Program-made: the position numbers and the translations under genes
From: UBA8514 sp034933685
GTDB taxonomy: Bacteria > Bacillota > Clostridia > Lachnospirales > Anaerotignaceae
Direction of reading: 5' to 3'
NCBI GenBank assembly: GCA_034933685.1
Contig: JAYFNB010000017.1
Coordinates: 310,001-374,000, forward strand
DNA length: 64,000 bases
The notes under the pieces: model-generated
The model's database searches: none
Seen by the model: only the letters and a program-made list of their open reading frames with translations
Told to the model about the DNA's origin: nothing
Shown here: piece by piece, positions 17,333-26,189 of the stretch
Position numbering within the stretch: the stretch's first letter is position 1
Layout of the letters: every line of letters begins with the position of its first letter

Positions 17333-19060
17333 ATGAAAAACATTTCTATTACATTAAAACTATTACTAATTAGTGTTCCAGCGCTGGTTGCACTGATTGC
17401 GGTTTCCGCAGGATTCATTTTTCAATTGAATTCGGTAAATAACAGCACAAAAAAAGCACTTTATGATGAGCTTTTTTCTCCGACAGCAACACTGCTTAAT
17501 GCAGATAGGGACTTTTACCAAGCGTATGTTGCAGAAGATGAACTGTTGATTTTAAATGGTAAAGGTGGAACTATTCCAGCAGATAAAAAAGATAAACTTA
17601 CTGCTGATTTTAAAGAAAATGCACAACAGGTTAAGGATCGTGTTGAAAAAGCATATGCTGATATTCAAGGAAATTCAGATTTATATGAAACTTTTAAGCA
17701 TTCTGATAATGGGATGACATTAAAAGAACTTCGCCAGCAGTTTACGGCAAGCTATGACCAATGGCTTAAGAATTATGACCCTGTAAGTGGGACAGGCAAT
17801 TATGAGGAGCATATTGCTACATTTGAGGCGGCAAGGGAAAATATTAATGCAATGACAGAGCTGCTTGAGTCATATGCCCAGAATAACACAGAAATTATTC
17901 AAGGAAGGATTGAAAACATTACGGTTACATCAATGATTGGTGTGGGTATCCTGGTTTTAATTCTAAGCCTGATGGAGGTGTGGGTGCTGCTTTACCTCAA
18001 AAGAACAATACAGTACATAACTGGTATCAGCAGGCGAATTGCTGAAGGAGAGCTAACTCTTTCCATTGAAGAAAAAACATTTACGAAGGATGAAGTTGGA
18101 CAGCTTTCTCATGCCATGGGTCAAATTTTATCCAGATTAGGGGAATACTACGATTATATACGTGAAATAACCCAAGTGTTGGATACAATGAAGCATGGAG
18201 ATATGCGTATCACCCTAACTCAGGCATATGAAGGTGAATTTGCTGCAATTAAAACAGGGCTCCTTGGAATTTCTCAATCTTTGAATAACACACTCAGCTT
18301 AATTAATTCTGCTGCTGAGCAGGTTAGCACAGGCGCAGAGCAGGTTTCAAGCGGAGCACAAGCATTGGCGGCAGGGTCAACACAGCAGGCGGCATCAATT
18401 GAAGAATTAAGTGAATCCATTGGAAATGTTGCTATTCATGCAGTTGAAAATGCATCCAATGTGAAGATTGCAAACCAATTTGTTGAAGAATCCAATAAAG
18501 GAATCGGAATGAGCAGTGACTATATGGAACAATTGACCCATTCGATGGAGGATATAGGCATTGCGTCAAAAGAAATAGCCGGAATTACAAAGGTGATTGA
18601 TGATATTGCTTTCCAGACAAATATTCTTGCGTTAAACGCAGCAATAGAGGCAGCCCGTGCAGGAACTGCAGGAAAAGGCTTTGCGGTGGTTGCTGACGAA
18701 GTTAGAAATTTGGCTGCAAAATCCGCAGAGGCTGCAAGGCAAACAACAGTGCTAATTGAAAATTCTGTAGAGACAGTATGCGCAGGAACAGAAATTGCTG
18801 AAAAGGCATCTCAGATTTTAAAGAATGTAGTTGAAAATACTAATAAGGTAGTCGAAAGTTTTGCAAAAATTGAGGAGGCATCAACTGGGCAGGCTCAGGC
18901 CATTGAACAAATACAGTTAGGATTATCGCAGGTTTCATCAGTTGTGCAAACAAATGCCGCAACAGCAGAAGAAAACTCAGCCACAAGTGAAGAAATGTAT
19001 TCCCAAGCAGAAACCTTGCGTTCAGAAGCAGGAAAATTTAAGCTTGATAGCATAGGTTAA
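17333..19060 (+). CDS. Methyl-accepting chemotaxis protein
   Basis: A 575-residue transmembrane chemoreceptor. Layout: membrane segment about residues 9-31, an extracellular helical sensor of about 150 residues (four-helix-bundle type), a second membrane segment near 194-217, HAMP to about 270, then a long coiled-coil signalling domain with the hairpin tip motif IDDIAFQTNILALNAAIEAA near residue 423. GGAGGCGG supports the ATG at 17333. No other chemotaxis or flagellar gene lies nearby, so it is an orphan receptor; ligand unknown. Confidence 0.95.
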   Translation: MKNISITLKLLLISVPALVALIAVSAGFIFQLNSVNNSTKKALYDELFSPTATLLNADRDFYQAYVAEDELLILNGKGGTIPADKKDKLTADFKENAQQVKDRVEKAYADIQGNSDLYETFKHSDNGMTLKELRQQFTASYDQWLKNYDPVSGTGNYEEHIATFEAARENINAMTELLESYAQNNTEIIQGRIENITVTSMIGVGILVLILSLMEVWVLLYLKRTIQYITGISRRIAEGELTLSIEEKTFTKDEVGQLSHAMGQILSRLGEYYDYIREITQVLDTMKHGDMRITLTQAYEGEFAAIKTGLLGISQSLNNTLSLINSAAEQVSTGAEQVSSGAQALAAGSTQQAASIEELSESIGNVAIHAVENASNVKIANQFVEESNKGIGMSSDYMEQLTHSMEDIGIASKEIAGITKVIDDIAFQTNILALNAAIEAARAGTAGKGFAVVADEVRNLAAKSAEAARQTTVLIENSVETVCAGTEIAEKASQILKNVVENTNKVVESFAKIEEASTGQAQAIEQIQLGLSQVSSVVQTNAATAEENSATSEEMYSQAETLRSEAGKFKLDSIG

Positions 19061-19136
19061 ATTTAAAATAATTTACCAGTAGAAGTTTACTCATCCTTGG
19101 TACTGTTACAGTTTTTTTCAAGTTGTATAACTTATA

Positions 19137-19165
19137 TTTTGCTTTTTAGTAATTTGTGTTATAAT
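19137..19165 (+). promoter_or_regulatory. Probable promoter for the FG-GAP-type lipoprotein
   Basis: A perfect TATAAT at 19160-19165 with a weak -35 (TTTTGC) at 19137-19142, 17 bases apart. Confidence 0.45.
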
Positions 19166-19193
19166 CTAATGAAGATAAATGACTGGGGTTGAG

Positions 19194-20537
19194 ATGCAAA
19201 TGAAAAAAATATTTTTGCTGTTGGTACTAATTTTTATTTTTTCTGGGTGTTCTTCAAATTCAGGAGAAGAAGAGGAAAAGCGGTTTACATTAAACCAAAC
19301 ACAACAGGAAAACTATAAAGCATTAATAGATGAAGAGCTAAGAAGCTTCTATTGGTATTATGATGAGCAAAGCATAGCTTACTTTCAAAGTACAGTGCCT
19401 GTAGTTGAAGATTCTACAAAATCAATATTTGAAGCAAGCAAAGAAAATGGCTACGACTTGGAAAAATACAGTGGACGTGGGGCTGTAGTTTACACGGTAG
19501 ATTTAATGCATTTTAATAAAAATAAAGCGGGAACAGCATATTTTTATTTCGTTAAAAATTCTATTGTAGGTACGTATTACGTGGGCATTGAAAATACAGA
19601 GAGTGCCTATGGATTTAAAAGCCGTAACGTTTTTGCAGATGGCACACAGTTTTCTAATTATGAAACAGATAATGAATCAATGGAGTATAAAAATATTAGT
19701 TCAGCCAATATACCTGACGGATTTATGTCGGAAAGCTTAGATGATGCAGGGAATAAGCAATATTTAAATATTGTTGATGGAACTTTATTGGTTTACAAAT
19801 TCAAAAATGACAGGTTTTCTCTTGTGAAAGACATTAGTTATTGGGGTGGAAACGGAAGAAAAGCCATGTCAGCAACATTTTATGATGGCAATAAAATTGT
19901 AGTGCTTTTGGGTGTAGAGGCATGTGACGGAGATGAATGCAACGATGGACGCTTTATGGCCGAAAAACTTGTGTTTCTAAATGAATACTATAGCCTCACA
20001 AACCAGGAGATGGCGCTTACTAACAGTGCGTACTCTTGTGTAGCGTCAGTTGAAGGTGAACTGATACTAATAAATGACAAAAATACGGAAATATATTCAA
20101 GTGAGGAAGGCACATGGAAAGGCAAAACCAGCTACTATACAAATGTCCAGGCAACGGCCTTTTTGTGCGACGATTTAGACGGCGACGGAGTTAAGGAATA
20201 TTTGCTTACAGATGGAAAGGATTTGTACATGTATCGCAAAAATGGTATTAGCCTTAACTGCATTTGGCGTACAAACATATCGGTTGAAAGTTTTTACGGA
20301 TATATTTATGCAGGCGATACAAATAATGACGGAGCAAAGGAAGTCTATATTTGTGACAATACTGGCACATCCATAAGGTATACATTAGCTCCAAGCGGGC
20401 TTGCTGCAAAAAATGATGATATTAGCTACAGCGACAGATTTTATGTAAGTGATTTTAATAACGACGGTCTTTCGGATTATATTAAAAGTCAGGGAGAAGA
20501 AAAATACACAAAAACAATTTATATTGCACAGCAATAG
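19194..20537 (+). CDS. Lipoprotein with FG-GAP/VCBS-like calcium repeats
   Basis: A 447-residue exported protein. The signal peptide ends in the lipobox IFSGC followed by SS, so it should be membrane-anchored. The C-terminal third has three Ca-loop repeats of the DxDxDG type, DLDGDGVKEY, DTNNDGAKEV and DFNNDGLSDY, spaced like blades of a beta-propeller (FG-GAP/VCBS). The N-terminal part is unassigned. Possible starts are ATG at 19179, 19194 and 19200; 19194 has the best distance to GGGGTTGAG. Role is unknown: surface binding or sensing is a guess from the fold. It lies 10 bases ahead of tadA. Confidence 0.75.
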   Translation: MQMKKIFLLLVLIFIFSGCSSNSGEEEEKRFTLNQTQQENYKALIDEELRSFYWYYDEQSIAYFQSTVPVVEDSTKSIFEASKENGYDLEKYSGRGAVVYTVDLMHFNKNKAGTAYFYFVKNSIVGTYYVGIENTESAYGFKSRNVFADGTQFSNYETDNESMEYKNISSANIPDGFMSESLDDAGNKQYLNIVDGTLLVYKFKNDRFSLVKDISYWGGNGRKAMSATFYDGNKIVVLLGVEACDGDECNDGRFMAEKLVFLNEYYSLTNQEMALTNSAYSCVASVEGELILINDKNTEIYSSEEGTWKGKTSYYTNVQATAFLCDDLDGDGVKEYLLTDGKDLYMYRKNGISLNCIWRTNISVESFYGYIYAGDTNNDGAKEVYICDNTGTSIRYTLAPSGLAAKNDDISYSDRFYVSDFNNDGLSDYIKSQGEEKYTKTIYIAQQ

Positions 20538-20547
20538 TGAGGGAAAA

Positions 20548-20997
20548 ATGGAACATGAGAAATATATGAAGGAAGCAATTGAAGAAGCAAAGAAAGCCTT
20601 TGCCATAGATGAAGTTCCAATTGGTGCGGTTATTGTGCATGAAGGGGAAATTATTGGACGTGGGTATAACAGGCGAAATACAGACCATAATCCGCTGTGT
20701 CATGCTGAAATAATAGCAATAAACCAAGCAGCAAAGTTTATGGGCGACTGGCGTATTGAAAACTGCACTATGTATGTAACTGTTGAGCCTTGCCCTATGT
20801 GCGCAGGTGCAATTGTTCAGGCAAGAATACCTACGGTTGTTTTTGGTGCGGCAAACAAAAAAGCAGGGTGTGCAGGTTCGGTTTTAAATGTGTTGCAAGA
20901 GCCTCGCTTAAACCACAGGGCAGAAATAATAGAAGGTGTGCTTTTTGATGAATGCAGTGGACTGATGAAGGATTTTTTTAAACGGTTCAGAAAATAG
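20548..20997 (+). CDS. tadA: tRNA adenosine(34) deaminase TadA
   Basis: A 149-residue zinc deaminase that makes inosine at the wobble position of tRNA-Arg. Seen: PIGAVIV, HAEIIAI with the Zn-ligand His and catalytic Glu near residue 53, and PCPMCAGAI with the two Zn-ligand Cys near 84. The ATG at 20548 follows GAGGGA; upstream in-frame starts lie inside the previous gene. tadA-SRP RNA-dnaX-ybaB-recR is the conserved Firmicutes order. Confidence 0.96.
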   Translation: MEHEKYMKEAIEEAKKAFAIDEVPIGAVIVHEGEIIGRGYNRRNTDHNPLCHAEIIAINQAAKFMGDWRIENCTMYVTVEPCPMCAGAIVQARIPTVVFGAANKKAGCAGSVLNVLQEPRLNHRAEIIEGVLFDECSGLMKDFFKRFRK

Positions 20998-21049
20998 TGA
21001 AAAATAAATATTTTAAATAAATAAGTAAATTTTAACCTGCATTAGTGTG

Positions 21050-21078
21050 TTGACATAATTGAAGAAAGCGGTTATAAT
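21050..21078 (+). promoter_or_regulatory. Promoter for the SRP RNA
   Basis: Perfect TTGACA at 21050-21055 and perfect TATAAT at 21073-21078 with a 17-base spacer, as expected for an abundant stable RNA. Confidence 0.88.
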
Positions 21079-21106
21079 TATTAGGCAATATCAATATGTC
21101 ATAAAA

Positions 21107-21375
21107 TTTCCGTGCTAGCCGGGGAATTAGCGGCTCCCTGTACCCTTAAATCCGCTATAATGGGGGTGACGCCTGCTCTAGGCTCTAATTTTTTAAGGTC
21201 TGCCCTTTGAAGAGAGTGTTGACGATTGAGTCTTGTGCAACAGGAACTTATGAATCGTGTCAGGTCCGGAAGGAAGCAGCACTAAATAACCACTTCTGTG
21301 TGCCGCAAGGTAGCTTAGTCCGAGCTAAGGACAAAGGTAACGCTTAGGGAAGAAGAGTCAAAAGCAGGCGCACGG
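21107..21375 (+). ncRNA. ffs: Signal recognition particle RNA, large Gram-positive type
   Basis: The invariant domain IV core GTCAGGTCCGGAAGGAAGCA is at about 21260-21280. The 5' end has the Alu-domain stretch CCGTGCTAGCCGGGG and CCCTGTACCC, and the 3' part has TAACGCTTAGGG and the closing GCGCACGG. This is the ~270-nt form with an Alu domain found in Bacillus and Clostridium. Ends are set by comparison with the B. subtilis scRNA from memory and may be off by several bases. It lies between tadA and dnaX, the usual place. Confidence 0.93.
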
Positions 21376-21401
21376 ATTCATATATTTTGCGTTGAATCCG
21401 C

Positions 21402-21438
21402 AGCACACAGAAATTATAATCTGTGTGCTTATTTTTTT
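21402..21438 (+). terminator. Intrinsic terminator after the SRP RNA
   Basis: Stem AGCACACAG with CTGTGTGCT and a long T-run. A smaller hairpin (CGGATTCA/TTGAATCCG) precedes it. Confidence 0.92.
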
Positions 21439-21489
21439 GTAGAACAAGAATTGAAAATTACAATCAATTCTAAAGGAGGGTTTTGAGTT

Positions 21490-23070
21490 TTGGCATATAC
21501 AGCTTTATATAGAAAATTCAGACCCCTTACATTTAAAGGTGTTGTTGGGCAAGACCATATTGTACGTACACTTAAAAACCAGATGATATCAGGAAGGGTT
21601 TCCCATGCCTATCTTTTTTGCGGCACAAGGGGAACAGGAAAAACTTCTACAGCAAAAATATTTGCAAAGGCAATTAACTGCCTTAACCCACAGGACGGCG
21701 AACCTTGCGGCGAATGTGAACTTTGCACATCAATGGCAGAAGGACGAAGTGTTAATGTTATTGAAATTGATGCAGCATCTAATAACGGTGTTGATAATAT
21801 ACGAGAAATTCGTGAGGAAGTAAAATATCCACCTACAGAAGGACGTTTTAAGGTTTATATAATAGACGAGGTGCATATGCTTTCTACAGGGGCGTTTAAT
21901 GCACTTTTAAAAACCCTTGAAGAGCCACCAGAGCATGTTATATTTATACTTGCTACCACAGACCCTCAAAAAGTACCTGCAACTATCCATTCACGTTGCC
22001 AGAGGTTCGATTTTAAGCGGATTTCTACTGGTGAAATTGTGGCTACACTTAGAGGGTATATTGAAAAAGACGGCGGTAATGTAACGGACAAAGCACTTCA
22101 CTATATTGCAAGCCTTGCAGATGGTTCTATGCGAGATAGCCTTAGCATATTAGACCAGTGTATGGCATTTTACTATGGTGAAGAAATAACCCTTGAAAAG
22201 GTTTTGGATATTGCCGGGGCAGTAGACACATCGGTGTTTTTTGAAATCACTGAGGCACTGAATAATAAAAATACATCAAAATGCATGGACATTATAGATG
22301 ATATGATAAATGACGGACGTGATGTTGGTCAGTTTGTAAATGAGCTTACGGCACATTTGCGAAATCTGCTTATTACGCTTACTGTTAAAGAAGCAGACGC
22401 AATACTGGATATGGCAGAGGAAAATATTGATCGCCTTACAGCGCAGGGCAAGGCTATGTCTGCAGAGGAGCTGATATTTCTTATTAAAACCTTCTCTGGC
22501 CTAAGCGGAGAAATGAAATATGCAAATAATCAGCGTATCTTGCTGGAGGTGGAGGTTATCAAATTGTGTTCACCATCAGAAAAAACTGATTTTGACGCCG
22601 TGATTGCAAGAATTGCAGGGTTAGAGCGACAGGTGAAAAATGGCGTAGCGATACAAAATGTGGCTACATCACCGCAGGCAGAGGTTAAAAAATCACCACC
22701 GAAGAAACAACGTCCAAAGGCACTTCCAGGGGATGTAACAGAAGCAATTGATATTTGGAGTGACTTGATTTCGAACTTTGACCCTATTTTGCAGGGGCTT
22801 ATGTCAGCTACAAAGCCTGGATATATGGAAGACGGAAGGTTAACAATAGTTTGTGATAATTTAGCTGTAGAGGGACTTTTAAAGGATAAAATTCCAAGTA
22901 TTAAAGAGGCTTTTGATACAAGGCTTAAAAAGGAATTTGACATAAAAACAATTGTTAAGGCTGAATTTGAAGCATGGGAGCGAGTTACTTACGGCGATAG
23001 CCAGCAAGAAAGCGACCCAGAGTTTGAAAGCCTTATGGGTGGGTATTTTCCAGAGGCAGATTTTGAATAG
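21490..23070 (+). CDS. dnaX: DNA polymerase III subunit gamma/tau
   Basis: A 526-residue clamp-loader ATPase. Seen: YRPFxF-like N-terminus (YRKFRPLTF), Walker A GTRGTGKTS near residue 44, the four-Cys zinc module ending CGECELC near 74, Walker B IIDEVHML near 119, and sensor ATTDPQKVPATIHSRCQRF near 155-170. Residues about 390-420 are a Lys/Pro-rich linker leading to a tau-like C-terminal domain. It starts at TTG with AAAGGAGGG well spaced. A run of six A occurs in the linker at about 22685, but a frameshift product is not argued for. Confidence 0.96.
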   Translation: MAYTALYRKFRPLTFKGVVGQDHIVRTLKNQMISGRVSHAYLFCGTRGTGKTSTAKIFAKAINCLNPQDGEPCGECELCTSMAEGRSVNVIEIDAASNNGVDNIREIREEVKYPPTEGRFKVYIIDEVHMLSTGAFNALLKTLEEPPEHVIFILATTDPQKVPATIHSRCQRFDFKRISTGEIVATLRGYIEKDGGNVTDKALHYIASLADGSMRDSLSILDQCMAFYYGEEITLEKVLDIAGAVDTSVFFEITEALNNKNTSKCMDIIDDMINDGRDVGQFVNELTAHLRNLLITLTVKEADAILDMAEENIDRLTAQGKAMSAEELIFLIKTFSGLSGEMKYANNQRILLEVEVIKLCSPSEKTDFDAVIARIAGLERQVKNGVAIQNVATSPQAEVKKSPPKKQRPKALPGDVTEAIDIWSDLISNFDPILQGLMSATKPGYMEDGRLTIVCDNLAVEGLLKDKIPSIKEAFDTRLKKEFDIKTIVKAEFEAWERVTYGDSQQESDPEFESLMGGYFPEADFE

Positions 23071-23131
23071 TAATACAGGTTGCAAATTTTAATATGTTGG
23101 AAAATAATAAATTATAATGGAGGAATAGAAA

Positions 23132-23479
23132 ATGGCAAAAGGTGGATTTGGTGGAATGGCTGGCATGGGCGGGATGAACATGAACAACCTTATGAAACAG
23201 GCACAAAAAATGCAAAAACAAATGGAGGAAGCACAGGCTTCTTTGGCAGAAAAAACCCTTGAAACTACATCAGGCGGCGGAGCAGTAAAAATTGTTATTA
23301 CTGGCAAAAAAGAAATTCAGTCAATTAAAATAAATCCAGAAGTTGTTGATGCAGATGATGTTGAAATGCTTGAGGATTTAATTCTTTCAGCAGTAAACGA
23401 GGCTGTTCGTCAGGCGGAAGAAATGGCAAATAGCACTTTAGGAAAAATTACAGGAGGAATGGGCAACGGCTTATTCTAA
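23132..23479 (+). CDS. YbaB/EbfC family nucleoid-associated protein
   Basis: A 115-residue protein with a Gly/Met-rich N-terminus (GGFGGMAGMGGMNMNN), then an amphipathic helix of Met, Gln and Lys residues and the core strands VKIVITGKKEIQSIKI, diagnostic of YbaB/EbfC. These small dimers bind DNA and are encoded between dnaX and recR in most bacteria, exactly as here. AATGGAGG precedes the ATG. Confidence 0.95.
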   Translation: MAKGGFGGMAGMGGMNMNNLMKQAQKMQKQMEEAQASLAEKTLETTSGGGAVKIVITGKKEIQSIKINPEVVDADDVEMLEDLILSAVNEAVRQAEEMANSTLGKITGGMGNGLF

Positions 23480-23490
23480 ATAAATGCAAT

Positions 23491-23518
23491 AAATCCCCTG
23501 CCTATGGTAGGGGTGTTT
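23491..23518 (+). terminator. Weak hairpin between ybaB and recR
   Basis: Stem TCCCCT with AGGGGT around GCCTATGGT, followed only by GTTT. It may be a weak attenuator or processing site rather than a full terminator. Confidence 0.35.
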
Positions 23519-23548
23519 GCTATACTGCTCTTTTTAAGGAGAATGTAA

Positions 23549-24148
23549 ATGAATTATTATGGCAATCCTATAACACGTTTAATTGAAGAACTTAGTTCTT
23601 TGCCTGGTATAGGCGGCAAAAGTGCCCAAAGGTTGGCATTTCATATTATAAATATGCCACTTGAAAGAGTTGAAAACCTTTCTTCCGCTATTAAGGAAGC
23701 AAAAGAAAATGTGAAATACTGTTCTGTATGCCAAAACCTTACAGATGAAGACCCATGCCCTGTGTGCAGTAATCCTAGCAGAGACAGCAGGGTTATTATG
23801 GTTGTGGAAGACCCGCGAGATATGGTGGCATATGAAAAAACAAAAGAGTTTCACGGAGTATACCATGTTCTGCATGGTGCAATAAGCCCAATGCTAGGCA
23901 TAGGCCCGCAGGATATAAAGTTAAAAGAACTGCTTGCACGTATTGGTGAAGATGAAGTGGACGAGCTTATATTGGCAACAAACCCAAATGTTGAAGGCGA
24001 GGCAACTGCAATGTACATCAGCAGGCTTGTAAAACCGCTTGGGGTTAAGGTAACACGTATAGCAAATGGTGTGCCTGTAGGCGGAGATTTGGAGTACATT
24101 GATGAAGTTACCCTTTCAAGAGCCTTAGAGGGACGAAGAGAAATGTAG
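23549..24148 (+). CDS. recR: Recombination mediator RecR
   Basis: A 199-residue protein, the exact usual length. Seen: the helix-hairpin-helix segment LPGIGGKSAQRLAFH near residue 17, the C4 zinc finger CSVCQNLTDEDPCPVC near 56-71, and a Toprim domain with VVEDPRD and the LATNPNVEGEATA stretch. RecR works with RecO and RecF in loading RecA at gaps. AAGGAG precedes the ATG. Confidence 0.97.
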   Translation: MNYYGNPITRLIEELSSLPGIGGKSAQRLAFHIINMPLERVENLSSAIKEAKENVKYCSVCQNLTDEDPCPVCSNPSRDSRVIMVVEDPRDMVAYEKTKEFHGVYHVLHGAISPMLGIGPQDIKLKELLARIGEDEVDELILATNPNVEGEATAMYISRLVKPLGVKVTRIANGVPVGGDLEYIDEVTLSRALEGRREM

Positions 24149-24163
24149 GAGGCACCGAAGATT

Positions 24164-24994
24164 ATGAGCATAGCTGATAAGATATTTATTGAAAACTGTA
24201 CGGATATAATTGAAAACGGATTTTCAACAGAAAATGAAAAAATAAGACCAAAGTGGGAAGATGGAACATATGCTTACACAATTAAAAAGTTTGGAGTCGT
24301 AAACCGCTATGACCTTTCCAAGGAATTTCCAATTACAACCCTTAGATACACAAATTGGAAAGCCGCTATAGATGAAATTCTTTGGATTTGGCAGAAAAAA
24401 AGTAATAAAATATCAGAACTTAACAGCCGCATTTGGGACGAGTGGATGGGCGAGGATGGTACTATTGGCAAAGCCTATGGCTATCAGCTTGGTGTTAAGC
24501 ATAAGTACAAAGAAGGAGAGTTTGACCAAGTAGACAGAGTCCTTTTCGACCTAAAAAATAATCCTTATAGCCGTCGTATTATGACCAATATCTATACCTT
24601 CAGCGATTTGCATGAAATGAATTTGTATCCATGTGCCTACAGCATGACCTTTAATGTTGTGGACGGACGCCTTAATGCCATTTTGAACCAAAGAAGCCAA
24701 GATACCCTTATGGCAAACAACTGGAATGTTGTGCAGTATTCTGTTTTGGTGCATATGCTGGCTCAGGTAAGCGGTTTGCAAGTAGGAGAATTGGTGCATG
24801 TTATTAGTGATATGCACATTTACGACAGGCATATAGAGATGGTTAAGAAGCTTATTTCAAGAGAACCATTGCCTGCGCCAATATTTAAAATGAATAAGAA
24901 TATTACAAATTTCTATGACTTTAAAGTTGAGGATTTTGAAATATTAAATTATAATCATGGCGAAAGCCTTGGGAAAATACCTGTGGCAGTGTGA
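24164..24994 (+). CDS. thyA: Thymidylate synthase (ThyA type)
   Basis: A 276-residue folate-dependent thymidylate synthase converting dUMP to dTMP. Seen: the catalytic Cys in MNLYPCAYSMTF near residue 158, the RSQDTLMANNWNVVQYSVL motif near 177 that binds dUMP, and HIYDRHIEM near 223. It has the large-insert form with GKAYGYQLG near 103. AGGAGGC precedes the ATG. folA follows after 11 bases, which fits, because ThyA oxidises methylene-tetrahydrofolate to dihydrofolate that FolA must reduce. Confidence 0.96.
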   Translation: MSIADKIFIENCTDIIENGFSTENEKIRPKWEDGTYAYTIKKFGVVNRYDLSKEFPITTLRYTNWKAAIDEILWIWQKKSNKISELNSRIWDEWMGEDGTIGKAYGYQLGVKHKYKEGEFDQVDRVLFDLKNNPYSRRIMTNIYTFSDLHEMNLYPCAYSMTFNVVDGRLNAILNQRSQDTLMANNWNVVQYSVLVHMLAQVSGLQVGELVHVISDMHIYDRHIEMVKKLISREPLPAPIFKMNKNITNFYDFKVEDFEILNYNHGESLGKIPVAV

Positions 24995-25005
24995 GGTGAA
25001 GTTAA

Positions 25006-25497
25006 ATGATAATGATAGTTGCGGCAGATGAAAAATGGGGTATAGGCATAAATGGAGATTTGCTTACGCCATTGCCAGAGGATATGAAGTTTTTTAGAGA
25101 AAAAACAAAAGATTCCGTAATAATTATGGGCAGAAAAACCTTGCTCTCTTTTCCTAACGGAAAGCCACTTAAAAATCGTGTAAATATCGTAATTACAACG
25201 GATAAAAATTTCAGCGAAGAAGGCTGTATAGTTTGCCATACCATTGAAGAAGCGGTAGAAGTGAGCAAAAACTATACTGATAAAGAAGTTTTTGTTGTAG
25301 GTGGCGGAACAGTTTACAGACAAATGCTTAAATACTGCGATACGGCTTATATAACAAAGATATTTAAAACCTTTGATGAGGCAGATACCTTTATTGATAA
25401 CCTTGATACAATGGAGGAATGGGTGGTTGCAGAGGAAAGTGAATTAAATGAGCATAACGGCCTTAATTTTAGATTTGTTACCTATAAAAGAAAATAA
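25006..25497 (+). CDS. folA: Dihydrofolate reductase
   Basis: A 163-residue DHFR. Seen: IVAADEKWGIGINGDLLTPL at the N-terminus, the MKFFREKT helix, the VIIMGRKTLLSFP motif near residue 42, and VFVVGGGTVYRQML near 97 binding NADPH. The Asp/Glu catalytic acid of the family is expected in the MKFF helix region (PEDMKFF). It is coupled to thyA, giving a dTMP-folate cycle cassette. GAGGTGAAG precedes the ATG; ATG at 25012 is an alternative start. Confidence 0.95.
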   Translation: MIMIVAADEKWGIGINGDLLTPLPEDMKFFREKTKDSVIIMGRKTLLSFPNGKPLKNRVNIVITTDKNFSEEGCIVCHTIEEAVEVSKNYTDKEVFVVGGGTVYRQMLKYCDTAYITKIFKTFDEADTFIDNLDTMEEWVVAEESELNEHNGLNFRFVTYKRK

Positions 25498-25515
25498 AAG
25501 AAAGAAGTGTTTTGT

Positions 25516-25839
25516 ATGATTAATGCAAGTATTGCAATACAGGTTTTACCCGATGTTTTAGATGACAAGGAAACTGTACGCATTGTAGACGAAGTTATTG
25601 CCTACATAGAAGGCACTGGACTTAAGTTTTTTGTTTCTCCTTTTGAAACTACCGTTGAGGGAGATTACGATAAGTTGATGGAAATAGTTAAGCAATGTCA
25701 GTTGATTGCCGTTAAAGCTGGTGCACCAAGCGTTAAAAGCTATGTGAAAATATTTTTTAATCCCGAAAACGAGATTCTTACAATAAATGATAAAATCGAT
25801 AAGTACATTGACAGAAACTGCGAAGAATTAAATAAATAA
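25516..25839 (+). CDS. MTH1187/YkoF-type thiamine-binding domain protein
   Basis: A 107-residue ferredoxin-fold protein of the MTH1187/YqgV (formerly DUF77) family. Seen: the strand SIAIQVLPDV, VDEVIAYIEGTGLKFFVSPFETTVEGD near residues 24-50, and the final VKIFFNPENE. Members bind thiamine or related compounds. Here it follows thyA-folA by 18 bases and not the thi operon 18 kb away. ATG at 25516 is chosen because AAAGAAGTG is then well spaced; the longer GTG form (25507) begins inside it. Confidence 0.85.
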   Translation: MINASIAIQVLPDVLDDKETVRIVDEVIAYIEGTGLKFFVSPFETTVEGDYDKLMEIVKQCQLIAVKAGAPSVKSYVKIFFNPENEILTINDKIDKYIDRNCEELNK

Positions 25840-25849
25840 AGTTGTATGT

Positions 25850-25886
25850 AAAGTAAAGCCTACGAAAAATCGTAGGCTTTACTTTG
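25850..25886 (+). terminator. Intrinsic terminator after the thyA operon
   Basis: A 15-base stem AAAGTAAAGCCTACG with CGTAGGCTTTACTTT and a five-base loop. Confidence 0.88.
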
Positions 25887-25891
25887 TAGAG

Positions 25892-26094
25892 AAACCTTGG
25901 GCGTTGCCCAAACCCACTCGCTTTTTGAAAAAAGCAAGACCAAAAACTTTCACAAAAACCGCATATCTATGCGGTTTTAAAAGGGTTAAGGTGGCAATAG
26001 CAAAGAAGTGTTATCTGTCCGCAGGAAAGCTTTGCAAAGAAAAGCGCTGACTGGAAACCCTTATGAGTGTTTGAGGGCGAGCTCTCAAGGTTTT
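25892..26094 (+). repeat. Dispersed palindromic repeat, copy 2 (full length)
   Basis: The same element as at 175-375: left end AAACCTTGGGCGTTGCCC, hairpin CGCTTTTTGAAAAAAGC, hairpin ACCGCATATCTATGCGGT, core with AGCTTTGCAAAG and GCGCTGAC, right end GAGGGCGAGCTCTCAAGGTT. Here the left-end subpalindrome GGGC-GTT-GCCC is perfect. It fills the gap between the thyA-operon terminator and the copA promoter and encodes no credible protein. Confidence 0.82.
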
Positions 26095-26112
26095 GACTTT
26101 GTCTTCCATTTT

Positions 26113-26139
26113 AAGCTTCCGAAAAATCGGAGGCTTTTT
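26113..26139 (+). terminator. Intrinsic terminator after repeat copy 2
   Basis: Stem AAGCTTCCGA with TCGGAGGCTT (one G-T pair) and five T. Confidence 0.75.
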
Positions 26140-26155
26140 GCATATTTATTTATAA

Positions 26156-26184
26156 TTGACAAATTATAATAGAAGGAATATAAT
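26156..26184 (+). promoter_or_regulatory. Promoter for copA-csoR
   Basis: Perfect TTGACA at 26156-26161 and perfect TATAAT at 26179-26184 with a 17-base spacer. A strong promoter, as expected for a repressor-controlled operon. Confidence 0.88.
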
Positions 26185-26189
26185 AATAC

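Noticed and set aside
22680..22700. Run of six A in dnaX that might drive a frameshift to a short gamma form
   Set aside because: No stimulating stem-loop or Shine-Dalgarno-like element was evident nearby, and six A alone is weak in AT-rich DNA.
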